A stretch of DNA of 64,000 bases, taken from assembly GCA_963667875.2 (NCBI GenBank), contig CAXXGC010000001.1, positions 186,001 to 250,000 on the forward strand. The letters run 5' to 3'. Below are positions 9,197-17,453 of the stretch, one piece after another. This DNA comes from JAEXOD01 sp963667875. GTDB taxonomy: Bacteria > Bacteroidota > Ignavibacteria > Ignavibacteriales > Melioribacteraceae. Both the position numbers and the translations under genes were made by a program. The first letter of the stretch is position 1; each line of letters begins with the position of its first letter. Under the pieces are notes generated by a model that had not been told where the DNA came from, searched no databases, and worked only from the letters and a program-made list of their open reading frames with translations.

Positions 9197-10975
9197 ATGA
9201 AAAGAGTGTTTAGTGTTTTAAGTTTATTGCTGTTTTTTATATCAATAAAAGCACAGGTTAATATAAATCCCCAAATTACCTCGGCTGAATTAAAAGAACA
9301 TATTGAAGTTTTGGCAAGTGATAGTTTGCTTGGCCGGAAACCCGGTTTTGGCGGTGATATAAAAGCCGCAATGTATATTAAAAAACAACTTGATGCTTTA
9401 CATATTGAACCTCTTTTTGAGAACGGACTACAGAATTTTGAGCTGGTAACTTCTTTAAGTCCGGGAGTTAACGAATTTTCGTTTTTAAGTTATAAGGCTG
9501 AATTAAATAAAGATTTTGTGCCTGTTTCTTTTAGCGGCAATGGAAGTGTAACAAGTGAAGTAGTTTTTGCCGGATATGGATTTAACATTAACGAAGATTC
9601 GTTAAAGTGGGATGATTATAAAGGAATTGAAGTAAAAGGAAAAATTGTACTGATTTTTAGAGGAACCCCTTCCTTTGATTCAACCAATAAATTAGGAAAT
9701 TATTCATCATTAATAAAAAAAGCTTATTTAGCCAAAGATAAAGGTGCCGCCGCCGTTATTTTTGTTACCGGCCAACAATTTGATAAAGATGATGTCCTTT
9801 TACCTCTTGGATACGAACAAGGACAAAACTCAATTGGTATTCCGGTAATTAATATTTCCCGAAAAGCAGCCGATGAATTATTACGACTAATGGAAGTTAC
9901 AATTAATGTGCTTGAACAAAATATTAATGTTTCAAAAAGCCCAAACAGTTTTGAAATTAATACCAAAGTATTAGTTAAAACCGAAATTGTAAAAAATAAA
10001 ACAAAAACCCAAAATGTTGTTTATTTAATAAAAGGCAACGACCCTGTTTTAAGTGATGAATATATTGTATTGGGAGCTCATTACGATCATCTTGGAATGG
10101 GAGGAAAAGGCTCCGGTTCAAGAGTGCCCGACACATCTGCAATTCATTATGGTGCTGATGACAATGCATCGGGAACAGCCGCAATAATTGAGATTATTGA
10201 AAATCTTGCAGCACAAAAGGATAAACTAAAAAGAAGTGTTATTTTTGCCGCCTTTACCGGCGAAGAGATGGGGTTGTTAGGTTCAAAATATTTTGTTAAT
10301 AATCCGCCTGTAGATATTAAAAAGATTAAATTTATGCTTAATCTTGATATGGTTGGCAGATTAAACGAACAGACAAAAGGAATTTCGTTGGGTGGTGCCG
10401 GTACAGCTGTTGGATTAACGGAATTATTGACGGAATTAACAAAAGATAGCAATTTAAGTGTTAAACTTTCGCCCGAAGGATACGGGCCTAGTGACCATGC
10501 GTCTTTTTATTCAAAAGATATTCCGGTACTTTTCTTTTTTACCGGTATCCACGATGATTATCATACTCCTCGTGACATACCCGCAAAAATTAATTTTGAT
10601 GGTGAAAAATATGTTTGTGATTTGGCTTGTAATATCTTATTAAATATCGATCAAAAACAGGAAAGTATGACCTTTAAGGAATCGGGTCCAAAAGAACAAC
10701 CCGAAACGAGAAGAAATTTTAAAGTAACTTTAGGTATAATGCCCGATGTTTCTTCCAGTGATGTAAAAGGTTTGCGTGCCGATGCGGTAATTGAAGGTCG
10801 CCCGGCTTTTAAAGCAGGAATGAAAAAGGGAGATATTATAATTGCCATGGACGGAAAACCTGTTAATGATATTTACGAATATATGAGCAGACTTCAGGAA
10901 TTTAAAGTTGGACAACGAATAACGGTTGAAGTTTTGCGCGGAACCGAAAAAGTATTGCTGATTGTGGAATTGTAA
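9197..10975 (+). CDS. Secreted M28-family zinc aminopeptidase with PA and PDZ domains
   Basis: An N-terminal signal peptide (MKRVFSVLSLLLFFISIKAQ) sends this 592-residue protein to the periplasm or beyond. A PA-like insert (about residues 100-230) precedes the M28 catalytic domain. The zinc-site motifs are all present: GAHYDHLGMGG, GADDNASG, FTGEEMGLLG, LNLDMVGR and DDYHTPRD. The last ~90 residues form a PDZ domain (GLRADAVIEGRPAFKAGMKKGDIIIAMDGKPV), which probably helps select substrates or partners. The architecture and length match the common M28-PDZ peptidases of Bacteroidetes-type bacteria. It is likely co-transcribed with the two upstream genes. Confidence 0.94.
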   Translation: MKRVFSVLSLLLFFISIKAQVNINPQITSAELKEHIEVLASDSLLGRKPGFGGDIKAAMYIKKQLDALHIEPLFENGLQNFELVTSLSPGVNEFSFLSYKAELNKDFVPVSFSGNGSVTSEVVFAGYGFNINEDSLKWDDYKGIEVKGKIVLIFRGTPSFDSTNKLGNYSSLIKKAYLAKDKGAAAVIFVTGQQFDKDDVLLPLGYEQGQNSIGIPVINISRKAADELLRLMEVTINVLEQNINVSKSPNSFEINTKVLVKTEIVKNKTKTQNVVYLIKGNDPVLSDEYIVLGAHYDHLGMGGKGSGSRVPDTSAIHYGADDNASGTAAIIEIIENLAAQKDKLKRSVIFAAFTGEEMGLLGSKYFVNNPPVDIKKIKFMLNLDMVGRLNEQTKGISLGGAGTAVGLTELLTELTKDSNLSVKLSPEGYGPSDHASFYSKDIPVLFFFTGIHDDYHTPRDIPAKINFDGEKYVCDLACNILLNIDQKQESMTFKESGPKEQPETRRNFKVTLGIMPDVSSSDVKGLRADAVIEGRPAFKAGMKKGDIIIAMDGKPVNDIYEYMSRLQEFKVGQRITVEVLRGTEKVLLIVEL

Positions 10976-11224
10976 CCGGATATTTAAAATAGAAGACGCT
11001 TCAAATAAATTATACAAACATGTGGATTTTAGTGAATAAATGTTAAGTAAATAATTGCATTTGTTTGTGAAAAACCTCATTTACTAGAAACACAATTTAA
11101 ATATCCATAAATTGTTATAAATATATGGATTAAAACCCCACAAAATACTATTAATTTGTGGAATTCATAAAAGGATCTGGCCGGAAATTCTGATTTAGCA
11201 TAAATGCCAATACGTATAAAGCGT

Positions 11225-11413
11225 TTATCATGTCACCGCCTTCAGGGCTTTAATTTCCCTCTCCCCCGTTTTGCTACAATCATATCGTCCCTTCAGGACT
11301 AAAACATAAATAATCTTTATAAAATGCCTAAAATGTTTTAGCCCCAACAGGGCGTTAGGATTGTAGGATAAAAAAGAGAAAAAATATAGAGCCCGGAACG
11401 GGTGAAATGATAA
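11225..11413 (+). repeat. Type A nested inverted-repeat element, copy 1
   Basis: The outer arms TTATCATGTCACC and GGTGAAATGATAA pair at 12 of 13 positions. Inner arms CTACAATC and GATTGTAG pair perfectly. Between and inside them lie four small hairpins (GCCTTCAGGGC, GTCCCTTCAGGAC, AGCCCCAACAGGGC, CCCGGAACGGG). Confidence 0.85.
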
Positions 11414-11460
11414 TCCGATTAAGTAATAATTACCCAAATTGTGAAGTTAAAAACATTTTG

Positions 11461-11545
11461 AACGCTGATAACACGGATTTAGCTGATTACCGCTGACTAA
11501 ACCATTTTAAAATCTGTGTAAATCTGCTTAATCTGTGTTATCAGG
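11461..11545 (+). repeat. Type B element, best copy in array 1
   Basis: The ~85-nt unit starts AACGCTGATAACACGGATT and ends AATCTGTGTTATCAGG. The two ends can pair over 15 bp with one G-T wobble. The interior carries the words ATCTGTGTAAATCTGC. Near-identical copies recur at 11789, 12493, 14385, 14698, 42352, 52177, 52487, 59731, 60176 and 60619. Confidence 0.8.
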
Positions 11546-11653
11546 TTATATTTTCCAAAAATCATAATAATCATTCCAATCATATAAATCATAGTTTAGA
11601 CAATCATTAAATTCATCATTCATCATTCACAATTCGTAATTATTTTTATCAAA

Positions 11654-11734
11654 CCTTCTACAGAGTAGAAGCATGTTTGTAACCACATCACACACCACAC
11701 AAAACCCGCCTACAGAGTAGGCGCACATTCTTTT
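11654..11734 (-). repeat. Type D paired-hairpin element, copy 1 (reverse)
   Basis: Hairpins CTTCTAC-AGA-GTAGAAG (11655-11671) and CGCCTAC-AGA-GTAGGCG (11707-11723) flank a linker starting ATGTTTGTAACC, the complement of the conserved GGTTACAAACAT. Confidence 0.85.
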
Positions 11735-11981
11735 GGGCAAAAAACATGGTAATCATTTCACCCGCATTGCGGATTAGACAATCAATAGAACGCTGATAAC
11801 ACGGATTAGGCTGATTACCGCTGACTAAACCATTTTAAAATCTGTGTAAATCTGCTTAATCTGTGTTATCAGGTTATATTTTCCAAAAATCATAATAATC
11901 ATTCCAATCACACAAATCATAGTTTAGACAATCATTAAATTCATCATTCATCATTCACAATTCGTAATTATTTTTATCAAA

Positions 11982-12065
11982 CCTTCTACAGAGTAGAAGC
12001 ATGTTTGTAACCACGTAACTCCCTCCACACAAATAACGCCTGCAGCGCAGGCGCATGTGCTTTTA
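11982..12065 (-). repeat. Type D paired-hairpin element, copy 2 (reverse)
   Basis: Hairpins CTTCTAC-AGA-GTAGAAG and CGCCTGC-AGC-GCAGGCG. Compared with copy 1, the second stem has changed a T-A pair into a C-G style pair on both arms, so pairing is kept. Confidence 0.85.
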
Positions 12066-12160
12066 TGTATAAAAATTAAGGAAATCACAAAAATCACGGT
12101 TTAGCCAATTTGAAAATCATGGTCATCCTTTAATCAAGATAATCATGATTCAAACAGTTG

Positions 12161-12240
12161 GGACATTGTGCTTCTCCGAAGCACGGTGTTATTCGTTTTT
12201 GTGTGGTTACAGACATGGAATTCCTCCGGAATTCAAACAC
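12161..12240 (+). repeat. Type D paired-hairpin element, copy 3
   Basis: Hairpins GTGCTTC-TCC-GAAGCAC (12168-12184) and GAATTCC-TCC-GGAATTC (12218-12234), joined by a GT-rich linker with GGTTACAGACAT. Both stems are perfect 7-bp stems with 3-nt loops. Confidence 0.85.
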
Positions 12241-12258
12241 CAATCTGACATAAATCGT

Positions 12259-12445
12259 TTATAATGTCGCCGCTTTCAGGGCTCGGATGGTTGTTTTTTA
12301 TGTTTGCCTACAATCATCACGTCCCTTCAGGACTAAAACACAAAGAATTATTTTAATGCCTAAAATGTTTCAGCCCTGAAAGGGTGTAAGGATTGTAGGA
12401 TAATTAAAAAACGAAAAATAGAGCCCGGAACGGGTGAAATGATAA
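12259..12445 (+). repeat. Type A nested inverted-repeat element, copy 2
   Basis: Inner arms CCTACAATC (12307-12315) and GATTGTAGG (12391-12399) pair perfectly over 9 bp. They enclose GTCCCTTCAGGAC and AGCCCTGAAAGGGT. The outer arms (TTATAATGTCGCC with GGTGAAATGATAA) are less perfect than in copy 1. Confidence 0.85.
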
Positions 12446-12669
12446 TCCGATTAAGTAATAATTACCCAAATTGTGAAGTTAAAAACATTTTGAACGCTGA
12501 TAACACGGATTAGGCTGATTACCGCTGATTAAACCATTTTAAAATCTGTGTAAATCTGCTTAATCTGTGTTAAGTTTTTCAAAAATCAAGGTAATCATCC
12601 AAATCACACAAATCATAGTTCAGACAATCTTTAAATTCATCATTCACAATTCGTAATTATTTTTATCAA

Positions 12670-12745
12670 ACCTTCTGCAGAGCAGAAGTTTGTCTGTAAC
12701 AGCCGTAATCTCCACACACAAATAACGCCTACAGCGCAGGCGAAT
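12670..12745 (-). repeat. Type D paired-hairpin element, copy 4 (reverse, slightly decayed)
   Basis: First hairpin CTTCTGC-AGA-GCAGAAG is perfect. The second (GCCTAC-AGC-GCAGGC) has one A-C mismatch, so this copy is less well preserved. Confidence 0.75.
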
Positions 12746-12927
12746 ATTATATATATATCTTGGCATTTTATTCTATCAATAAAATATTAATAATATATCC
12801 CTTAATTTTGTTTTAATTACTCATTTGCCTTGATTATTTTTGACCATTTATTTAATTTGCCTTATAAGCAGAAAAAAGGATGGTTAAGCACCGCTTAAAA
12901 ATAATATAAGTTAAAAAGGAAGATTAG

Positions 12928-13977
12928 ATGAAAATAAAACTAATAGTTTTAGGTTTATTTATTGTATTATTAACAATTTCGTGTGGTGTTAATGATTGGG
13001 AAACTGTTATTAAACCCATAGAACCGGGAAGGAGAGATTATGTTTGGGAAGTGGATACATCAAATACACCTGGGGGTATGATTAATTGTATTTGGGGAAG
13101 TTCACCTACAGATGTTTGGGCTGTAGGTAATAGTCCCTATGTTTCTCATTCCGAGATTTGGCATTATGGTGGAATAAGTTGGGAAATGTTCACCGATATT
13201 TCATATTATTGGAATCCATCCAGCATGTTTGGATTTTCGGAAAATGATATCTGGATTGGTGGCGGCGGTGGTGATTTTTATAATTATGATGGAAATAGTT
13301 GGGAGAAAATATACGACTATGAAAATAATACGCTTGAATGTATGACGATAAATGCAATATGGGGTGAAAATCCAAGTAATATTTACGCTATAGCTCTTGC
13401 TTTAAAACCAGGTAATAATATTGATGTTTACAGTTTAATATTACATTATGATGGAAATGTATGGAAAGAAGTATTCAGAAATGACAAAACTATACAATAT
13501 TATGCAATGCGGGGATATAAAAACGACCTTTACATTGTGGGGCAAACTGATTGGTCAACAAGTAAAGTGTTTACTAAAATATATAAATATTCAAATAACT
13601 CATTAAAAGAAATATACAGCATAAGAAGTAATCAAATAATTGGCTGTGATCTTGAAATCATTGGTAAAGAGCTATATTTTATGATTGGGAAAAGCCTGAT
13701 GAAATATAACGATACTACATTTACTGAAATATTAAAATTTGATTATGAAAATTATGCAAGTTATGTGTGCGGTAGAAATGAAAAGGATATGTTTTTCTTT
13801 ATGCATGATGGAATAATACATTATAATGGGATTGATTATCAATATATTTACGAATTTCCGCTTAATGAAATTATGTTATTTTCTCCTCCAACTATCTTTG
13901 AAAATGATATATTTATTACTGCAATGGAGATTAATGGTAATAAAAATAGAATAATACATGGGCATTTACAAAATTAA
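12928..13977 (+). CDS. Propeller-like lipoprotein of unknown function
   Basis: The product begins MKIKLIVLGLFIVLLTISCGV, a lipoprotein signal with Cys20 as the probable lipidated residue. The remaining ~330 residues contain five or six degenerate repeats of the form W/F-G-x4-D-(V/I)-W-x-V/I-G: INCIWGSSPTDVWAVG, MFGFSENDIWIGG, AIWGENPSNIYAIA, MRGYKNDLYIVG and VCGRNEKDMFFFM. This is the pattern of a beta-propeller with one blade per repeat. No catalytic motif is recognised; a surface binding or scaffold role is possible but unproven. The gene has an AAGGAAG ribosome-binding site. It sits isolated between two repeat arrays, so it may have been carried in, or left standing, by rearrangement. Confidence 0.8.
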   Translation: MKIKLIVLGLFIVLLTISCGVNDWETVIKPIEPGRRDYVWEVDTSNTPGGMINCIWGSSPTDVWAVGNSPYVSHSEIWHYGGISWEMFTDISYYWNPSSMFGFSENDIWIGGGGGDFYNYDGNSWEKIYDYENNTLECMTINAIWGENPSNIYAIALALKPGNNIDVYSLILHYDGNVWKEVFRNDKTIQYYAMRGYKNDLYIVGQTDWSTSKVFTKIYKYSNNSLKEIYSIRSNQIIGCDLEIIGKELYFMIGKSLMKYNDTTFTEILKFDYENYASYVCGRNEKDMFFFMHDGIIHYNGIDYQYIYEFPLNEIMLFSPPTIFENDIFITAMEINGNKNRIIHGHLQN

Positions 13978-14012
13978 TAAATTATTAATTTGAACAAATA
14001 TATAAAACAAAA

Positions 14013-14041
14013 TAGGAGTAGGTATGAAAAAAGAGGAATAA
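14013..14041 (+). pseudogene. Possible remnant: strong RBS and start codon followed by stop
   Basis: AGGAGTAGGT is correctly spaced before an ATG at 14024, but the frame reads only Met-Lys-Lys-Glu-Glu and then stops at 14041. Repeat array 2 begins directly after. It could be the 5' stub of a gene displaced by repeat insertion, or chance. Confidence 0.3.
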
Positions 14042-14151
14042 AAGTACATTGTTATTTGCCAAAGCACGGATTTTGTATGTTGATGTTGGTTACAGATATG
14101 GAATCTCCCCGAAATTCTAATTTTACATAAATACCAGTCCATCTGAATCAG

Positions 14152-14338
14152 TTATCATGTCACCTCTTCGAGGCTTTTATATTATCTTGTATTCCGTTTC
14201 TACAATCCTCACGTCCCTTCAGGACTAAAACACAAAGAATTATTTTAATGCCTAAAATGTTTCATCCCTGAAAGGGTGTAAGGATTGTAGGATAATTAAA
14301 AAACGAAAAAATAGAGCCCGGAAGGGGTGAAATGATAA
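14152..14338 (+). repeat. Type A nested inverted-repeat element, copy 3
   Basis: The outer arm TTATCATGTCACC matches copy 1. The first small hairpin has become CCTCTTCGAGG instead of GCCTTCAGGGC: a different stem that still pairs. Confidence 0.85.
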
Positions 14339-14520
14339 TTCGGTTAGGTAATAATTGTCCAAATTGTGAGATGAAAACATTTTGAACGCTGATAACACGG
14401 ATTAGGCTGATTACCGCTGACTAAACCATTTTAAAATCTGTGTAAATCTGCAAAATCTGTGTTAAGTTTTTCAAAAATCAAGATAATCATTCAGATCACA
14501 CAAATCATAGTTCAGACAAT

Positions 14521-14651
14521 TTCATCACGTCCCTACAGGACTAAAACACAAAGAATTATTTTAATGCCTAAAATGTTTCAGCCCTGAAAGGGTGTAAGGA
14601 TTGTAGGATAAAAAAGAGAAAAAATAGAGCCCGGAACGGGTGAAATGATAA
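14521..14651 (+). repeat. Type A element, left-truncated copy
   Basis: Lacks the outer left arm and first hairpin. It begins at the CACGTCCC hairpin and continues through GATTGTAGG to GGTGAAATGATAA. Confidence 0.8.
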
Positions 14652-14904
14652 TTCGGTTAGGTAATAATTGTCCAAATTGTGAGATGAAAACATTTTGAAC
14701 GCTGATAACACGGATTAGGCTGATTACCGCTGACTAAACCATTTTAAAATCTGTGTAAATCTGCCCAATCTGTGATAATCTGTGTTCAAAGGTTTTAATT
14801 TTGAATACTGATGACACTGATTAAACAGATAACTGCGGATTCTAAGGAATTGAAATCTGTTTGGGTTGTATTCAGCCATAAGTTATTGAATGTATTAAAT
14901 TAAA

Positions 14905-14990
14905 AGAATAGGCAACTATTCCATAGTTGTTGGCGTGTGTTGAGGTGTGGCGGTTACAAATAGTCCACTCTTCCAGAGTGGGTATGATAA
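14905..14990 (+). repeat. Type D paired-hairpin element, copy 6
   Basis: Hairpins CAACTAT-TCC-ATAGTTG (14913-14929) and CCACTCT-TCC-AGAGTGG (14965-14981), linked by a GT-rich spacer with CGGTTACAAATAGT. Both 7-bp stems are perfect and share no stem sequence with copies 1-4. Confidence 0.87.
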
Positions 14991-15362
14991 GAGGAAAATA
15001 TTAGATAATTTGGTAATAGTTAAAATACCTTTTCAAAAAATCATAATAATCATTCCAATCATATAAATCATAGTTCAAACAATGTTTTAATTCACAATTA
15101 TCTTTTAATCATGGCAATCAACCAAATCAAATAAATTACTGTTTATATAATTTTATTAATAAATGATATTATTCACCTATTTGATAAAACCCATAGCTTA
15201 TTACCCCATAGCACCAAAAATGAATCATAAGTCATTAAATGGGGGTGTTAAATCCTTAACGGAACAAGTCATCCGATTTGACCGCTTTTAAGCACTTGCC
15301 GCTCAAAACTACGTCTAAGTAATGCAAAAACAAAAATATTTGTTAAAAAAATAATTTTTAAC

Positions 15363-15368
15363 TTGACA
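15363..15368 (+). promoter_or_regulatory. Possible -35 hexamer of the CBM9-protein promoter
   Basis: A TTGACA hexamer lies 29 bp before the LacI-type palindrome. No equally good -10 sequence is evident at normal spacing, so this is tentative; related bacteria use a different promoter consensus. Confidence 0.25.
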
Positions 15369-15396
15369 ATTAATTTAAAAAGTGGGATTTTACTAT

Positions 15397-15416
15397 TAAT
15401 GTAAACGTTTACATTA
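15397..15416. promoter_or_regulatory. LacI-family operator (perfect 20-bp palindrome)
   Basis: TAATGTAAACGTTTACATTA is a perfect palindrome with the central CG and GTAAACGTTTAC core typical of LacI/GalR/CcpA-type operators. It lies 52 bp before the ATG of the CBM9-like protein, where a bound repressor would block transcription. No LacI-type regulator gene is in the window. Confidence 0.8.
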
Positions 15417-15467
15417 CTGATTTTGTAAAATTGACATTATTATAACAAAATATAAGTGGAGGAAAAC

Positions 15468-17378
15468 ATGACAGTGAGAAAAACACAATTTATAAGTACG
15501 ATGTTTCTGTTTTTGCTTATTGCAAGTACAGCATTCGGACAATATCCAAAAAGGCAGGACGCAATTTGGGCGCGTACCACAGATGGCGCAGCAATTACAT
15601 TAGATGGTATAATGAACGAGGCTGTTTGGGCTAAGGCAGAATCTCTTGTAGTTCGTTACGGAGTAGATACGGGATTACCTACAAGCGGCTGGCGTGCAGA
15701 ATTTCAACCTGATGCAATTACTGATCCAACAAACGCGGTAGTAAAATTTTTAGTTATTGGCAATAAATTGTATTTAGGATTTAATATTCCCGATTCATCC
15801 ATTGGCGGAACAAAAGATTGGGCCCGCTGGGATGCAATTTTAATGTCAATAAAGGATATCGGAAGCAATTCAAGACCTGCACCGGCAAATGAATTCTTTT
15901 ATACATATTGGTTAAACGGTTATATACCCGATACAGCAACCGCTTATGCAGGAAGACCACCAAGATTCCTTGGAACATTTGGCGATTATACAGGTATTGG
16001 AAGAACTCCGGAACAAATAGCTACTTGGAATGCCGCAACTGTTGTTGATGGTATTGCAAATGACGGTTTAAGAGATAAAGGCTGGGTTACAGAAATGGTT
16101 ATTGACTTATCTGTTTTAGGTTATGATGTTACAAAACCTGCCGGCGATATAGTTGAGTTGTGTTTTAGTATTTGGGATTGTGATTATTTATTTGAAGGAA
16201 ACTCATCTAAAATCAGCACAACAAGAACCCACTGGCAGAGTCCTTGGGGAAATGCAAACGCAAATAACGTAGGCAGAATATTCAGCAGACCTGATGTTAC
16301 AGTAAATTCGGGTGCTATACCGGAAATTATGCCTGAGGTTATTGTTCCTAATGGTGTTAATTATACTGCTCCCGTAATTGACGGAACACTTGACGAAGCA
16401 GTTTGGAAAGGCGCGTACAAATTTGATATGGCTTGGAATAATTCTGATGTAAGAAATACATATCCGGGAGTTGGTCCATATATGAGCGGTCAATATCAGC
16501 CTCAATTAAATGGAAATCCGCTTGCACCAATATTGGATTCATCTTATGCAACAGTTTCAATGTTCTTTAAAGATCATTATTTATATTTAGCTGCCAATAT
16601 CAGCGATCAAATAGTTCAGGGCACTGAAGTATTTGATAAAGTTGATGGTATTGGTGTTATTTTGGGTGACAGAGCAGTTAAAAACGTTGAAGAAGTTATG
16701 GAATTTAGAATATTACGTACAAATTTTGCAATGGACGGAACATATTCGGCTTATGATTATTTACCGATAATGGTTGATTCATCGGATACAAAATTTGCTT
16801 TTGCTTTAAAAGGAGCTACAACGGTTAATGTTAACAGTGATGTTGACGAAGGTTACAATGTTGAAATGCAGATTGATTTAACAAAATTGGGTTATCCGGC
16901 AGATTTAGGTGACCATCTATTATTTATGGGTGTTGATTTATATGACGGTGATTCGTTTGATGATCAGTTAAATAATTATGGTACCCGTGTATGGTATTTT
17001 AGAGAACATTCCGGCGGTCCTGCAGCAGCTTGGATGGTTATGGATCCTAACACTTTGGTTGGTGTAGAAAACGAAACACAAAATGTTATTAATCCAACTT
17101 CAATTGAATTAAACGGCAACTATCCAAATCCGTTTAACCCATCTACAAAAATCAACTTCAGTATACCTGAAACAGGAAATGCAAGCATTACATTCTTTAA
17201 TGCATTAGGACAGGTAATTAAAGCAGTAGAATTATCAAATCTTTCAGCAGGAAGAAATGAATACAGCTTTAATGCATCAAATATTGCCAGCGGTGTATAC
17301 TTCTATCAAATTAAAGTAAATGGAAACAGCAGTAAAAATTACACAAGCAGCATTGGAAAAATGTTGTTGTTAAAGTAA
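15468..17378 (+). CDS. Secreted CBM9-like carbohydrate-binding protein with T9SS sorting tail
   Basis: I place the start at the ATG at 15468, because an in-frame GTG at 15456 would put the GGAGG ribosome-binding site inside the coding region. The product then begins MTVRKTQFISTMFLFLLIASTAFGQ, a signal peptide. Two CBM9-like/DOMON-type domains follow: residues ~35-270 (TLDGIMNEAVWAKAESL) and ~295-545 (APVIDGTLDEAVWKGAYKF). This fold binds ends of polysaccharide chains in family 9 modules. The C-terminal NYPNPFNPSTKINFSIPETG domain directs type IX secretion. The protein probably captures glycans at the cell surface. It is the first gene after the LacI-type operator and is separated from the TonB receptor gene by a terminator, so it may be made in excess over the downstream genes. 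Confidence 0.87.
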   Translation: MTVRKTQFISTMFLFLLIASTAFGQYPKRQDAIWARTTDGAAITLDGIMNEAVWAKAESLVVRYGVDTGLPTSGWRAEFQPDAITDPTNAVVKFLVIGNKLYLGFNIPDSSIGGTKDWARWDAILMSIKDIGSNSRPAPANEFFYTYWLNGYIPDTATAYAGRPPRFLGTFGDYTGIGRTPEQIATWNAATVVDGIANDGLRDKGWVTEMVIDLSVLGYDVTKPAGDIVELCFSIWDCDYLFEGNSSKISTTRTHWQSPWGNANANNVGRIFSRPDVTVNSGAIPEIMPEVIVPNGVNYTAPVIDGTLDEAVWKGAYKFDMAWNNSDVRNTYPGVGPYMSGQYQPQLNGNPLAPILDSSYATVSMFFKDHYLYLAANISDQIVQGTEVFDKVDGIGVILGDRAVKNVEEVMEFRILRTNFAMDGTYSAYDYLPIMVDSSDTKFAFALKGATTVNVNSDVDEGYNVEMQIDLTKLGYPADLGDHLLFMGVDLYDGDSFDDQLNNYGTRVWYFREHSGGPAAAWMVMDPNTLVGVENETQNVINPTSIELNGNYPNPFNPSTKINFSIPETGNASITFFNALGQVIKAVELSNLSAGRNEYSFNASNIASGVYFYQIKVNGNSSKNYTSSIGKMLLLK

Positions 17379-17398
17379 AAAAAATAAATCATTGGTTA

Positions 17399-17430
17399 CA
17401 GGCGGATAAATTATCCGCCTGTTTTTTATT
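17399..17430 (+). terminator. Intrinsic terminator between the CBM9 protein and TonB receptor genes
   Basis: A perfect 11-bp stem (CAGGCGGATAA with TTATCCGCCTG) with a tight loop is followed by TTTTTTATT, a textbook rho-independent terminator. It lies 20 bp after the stop and 24 bp before the next start. Confidence 0.9.
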
Positions 17431-17453
17431 ATGAAATAAACCTTGAGGTAGAT

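Larger units (their letters stand above)
11165..12745. repeat. Repeat array 1: interspersed hairpin elements
   Basis: About 1.6 kb without a credible gene, made of four element types. Nested inverted-repeat elements (here called type A) lie at 11225-11413 and 12259-12445. About 85-nt elements starting AACGCTGATAACACGGATT (type B) lie at 11461-11545, 11789-11873 and 12493-12573; their ends pair with each other (CTGATAACACGGATT with AATCTGTGTTATCAG). AATCA-rich stretches (type C) lie near 11555-11610, 11885-11940, 12085-12155 and 12585-12632. Paired-hairpin elements (type D) lie at 11654-11734, 11982-12065, 12161-12240 and 12670-12745. A half element is recognisable at 11165-11210. The block 11459-11685 recurs almost unchanged at 11788-12017, indicating a duplication with a period of about 329 bp. 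Short ORFs crossing the array have no coding character. Confidence 0.9.
14045..15100. repeat. Repeat array 2: interspersed hairpin elements
   Basis: Same element types as array 1. Type D copies are at 14045-14125 (decayed) and 14905-14990. Type A is at 14152-14338, plus a left-truncated copy at 14521-14651. Type B is at 14385-14465, 14698-14789 and, degraded, 14807-14870. AATCA-rich tracts occur near 14470-14520 and 15035-15095. The unit from the CGTCCC hairpin through type B is present twice with a period of about 314 bp. Between 15100 and 15360 I see only AT-rich sequence with no gene. Confidence 0.88.

Noticed and set aside
15456..15467. GTG start for the CBM9-like protein
   Set aside because: Using it would encode the ribosome-binding site (GGAGG) as Glu-Glu; the ATG at 15468 is well spaced and gives a normal signal peptide.
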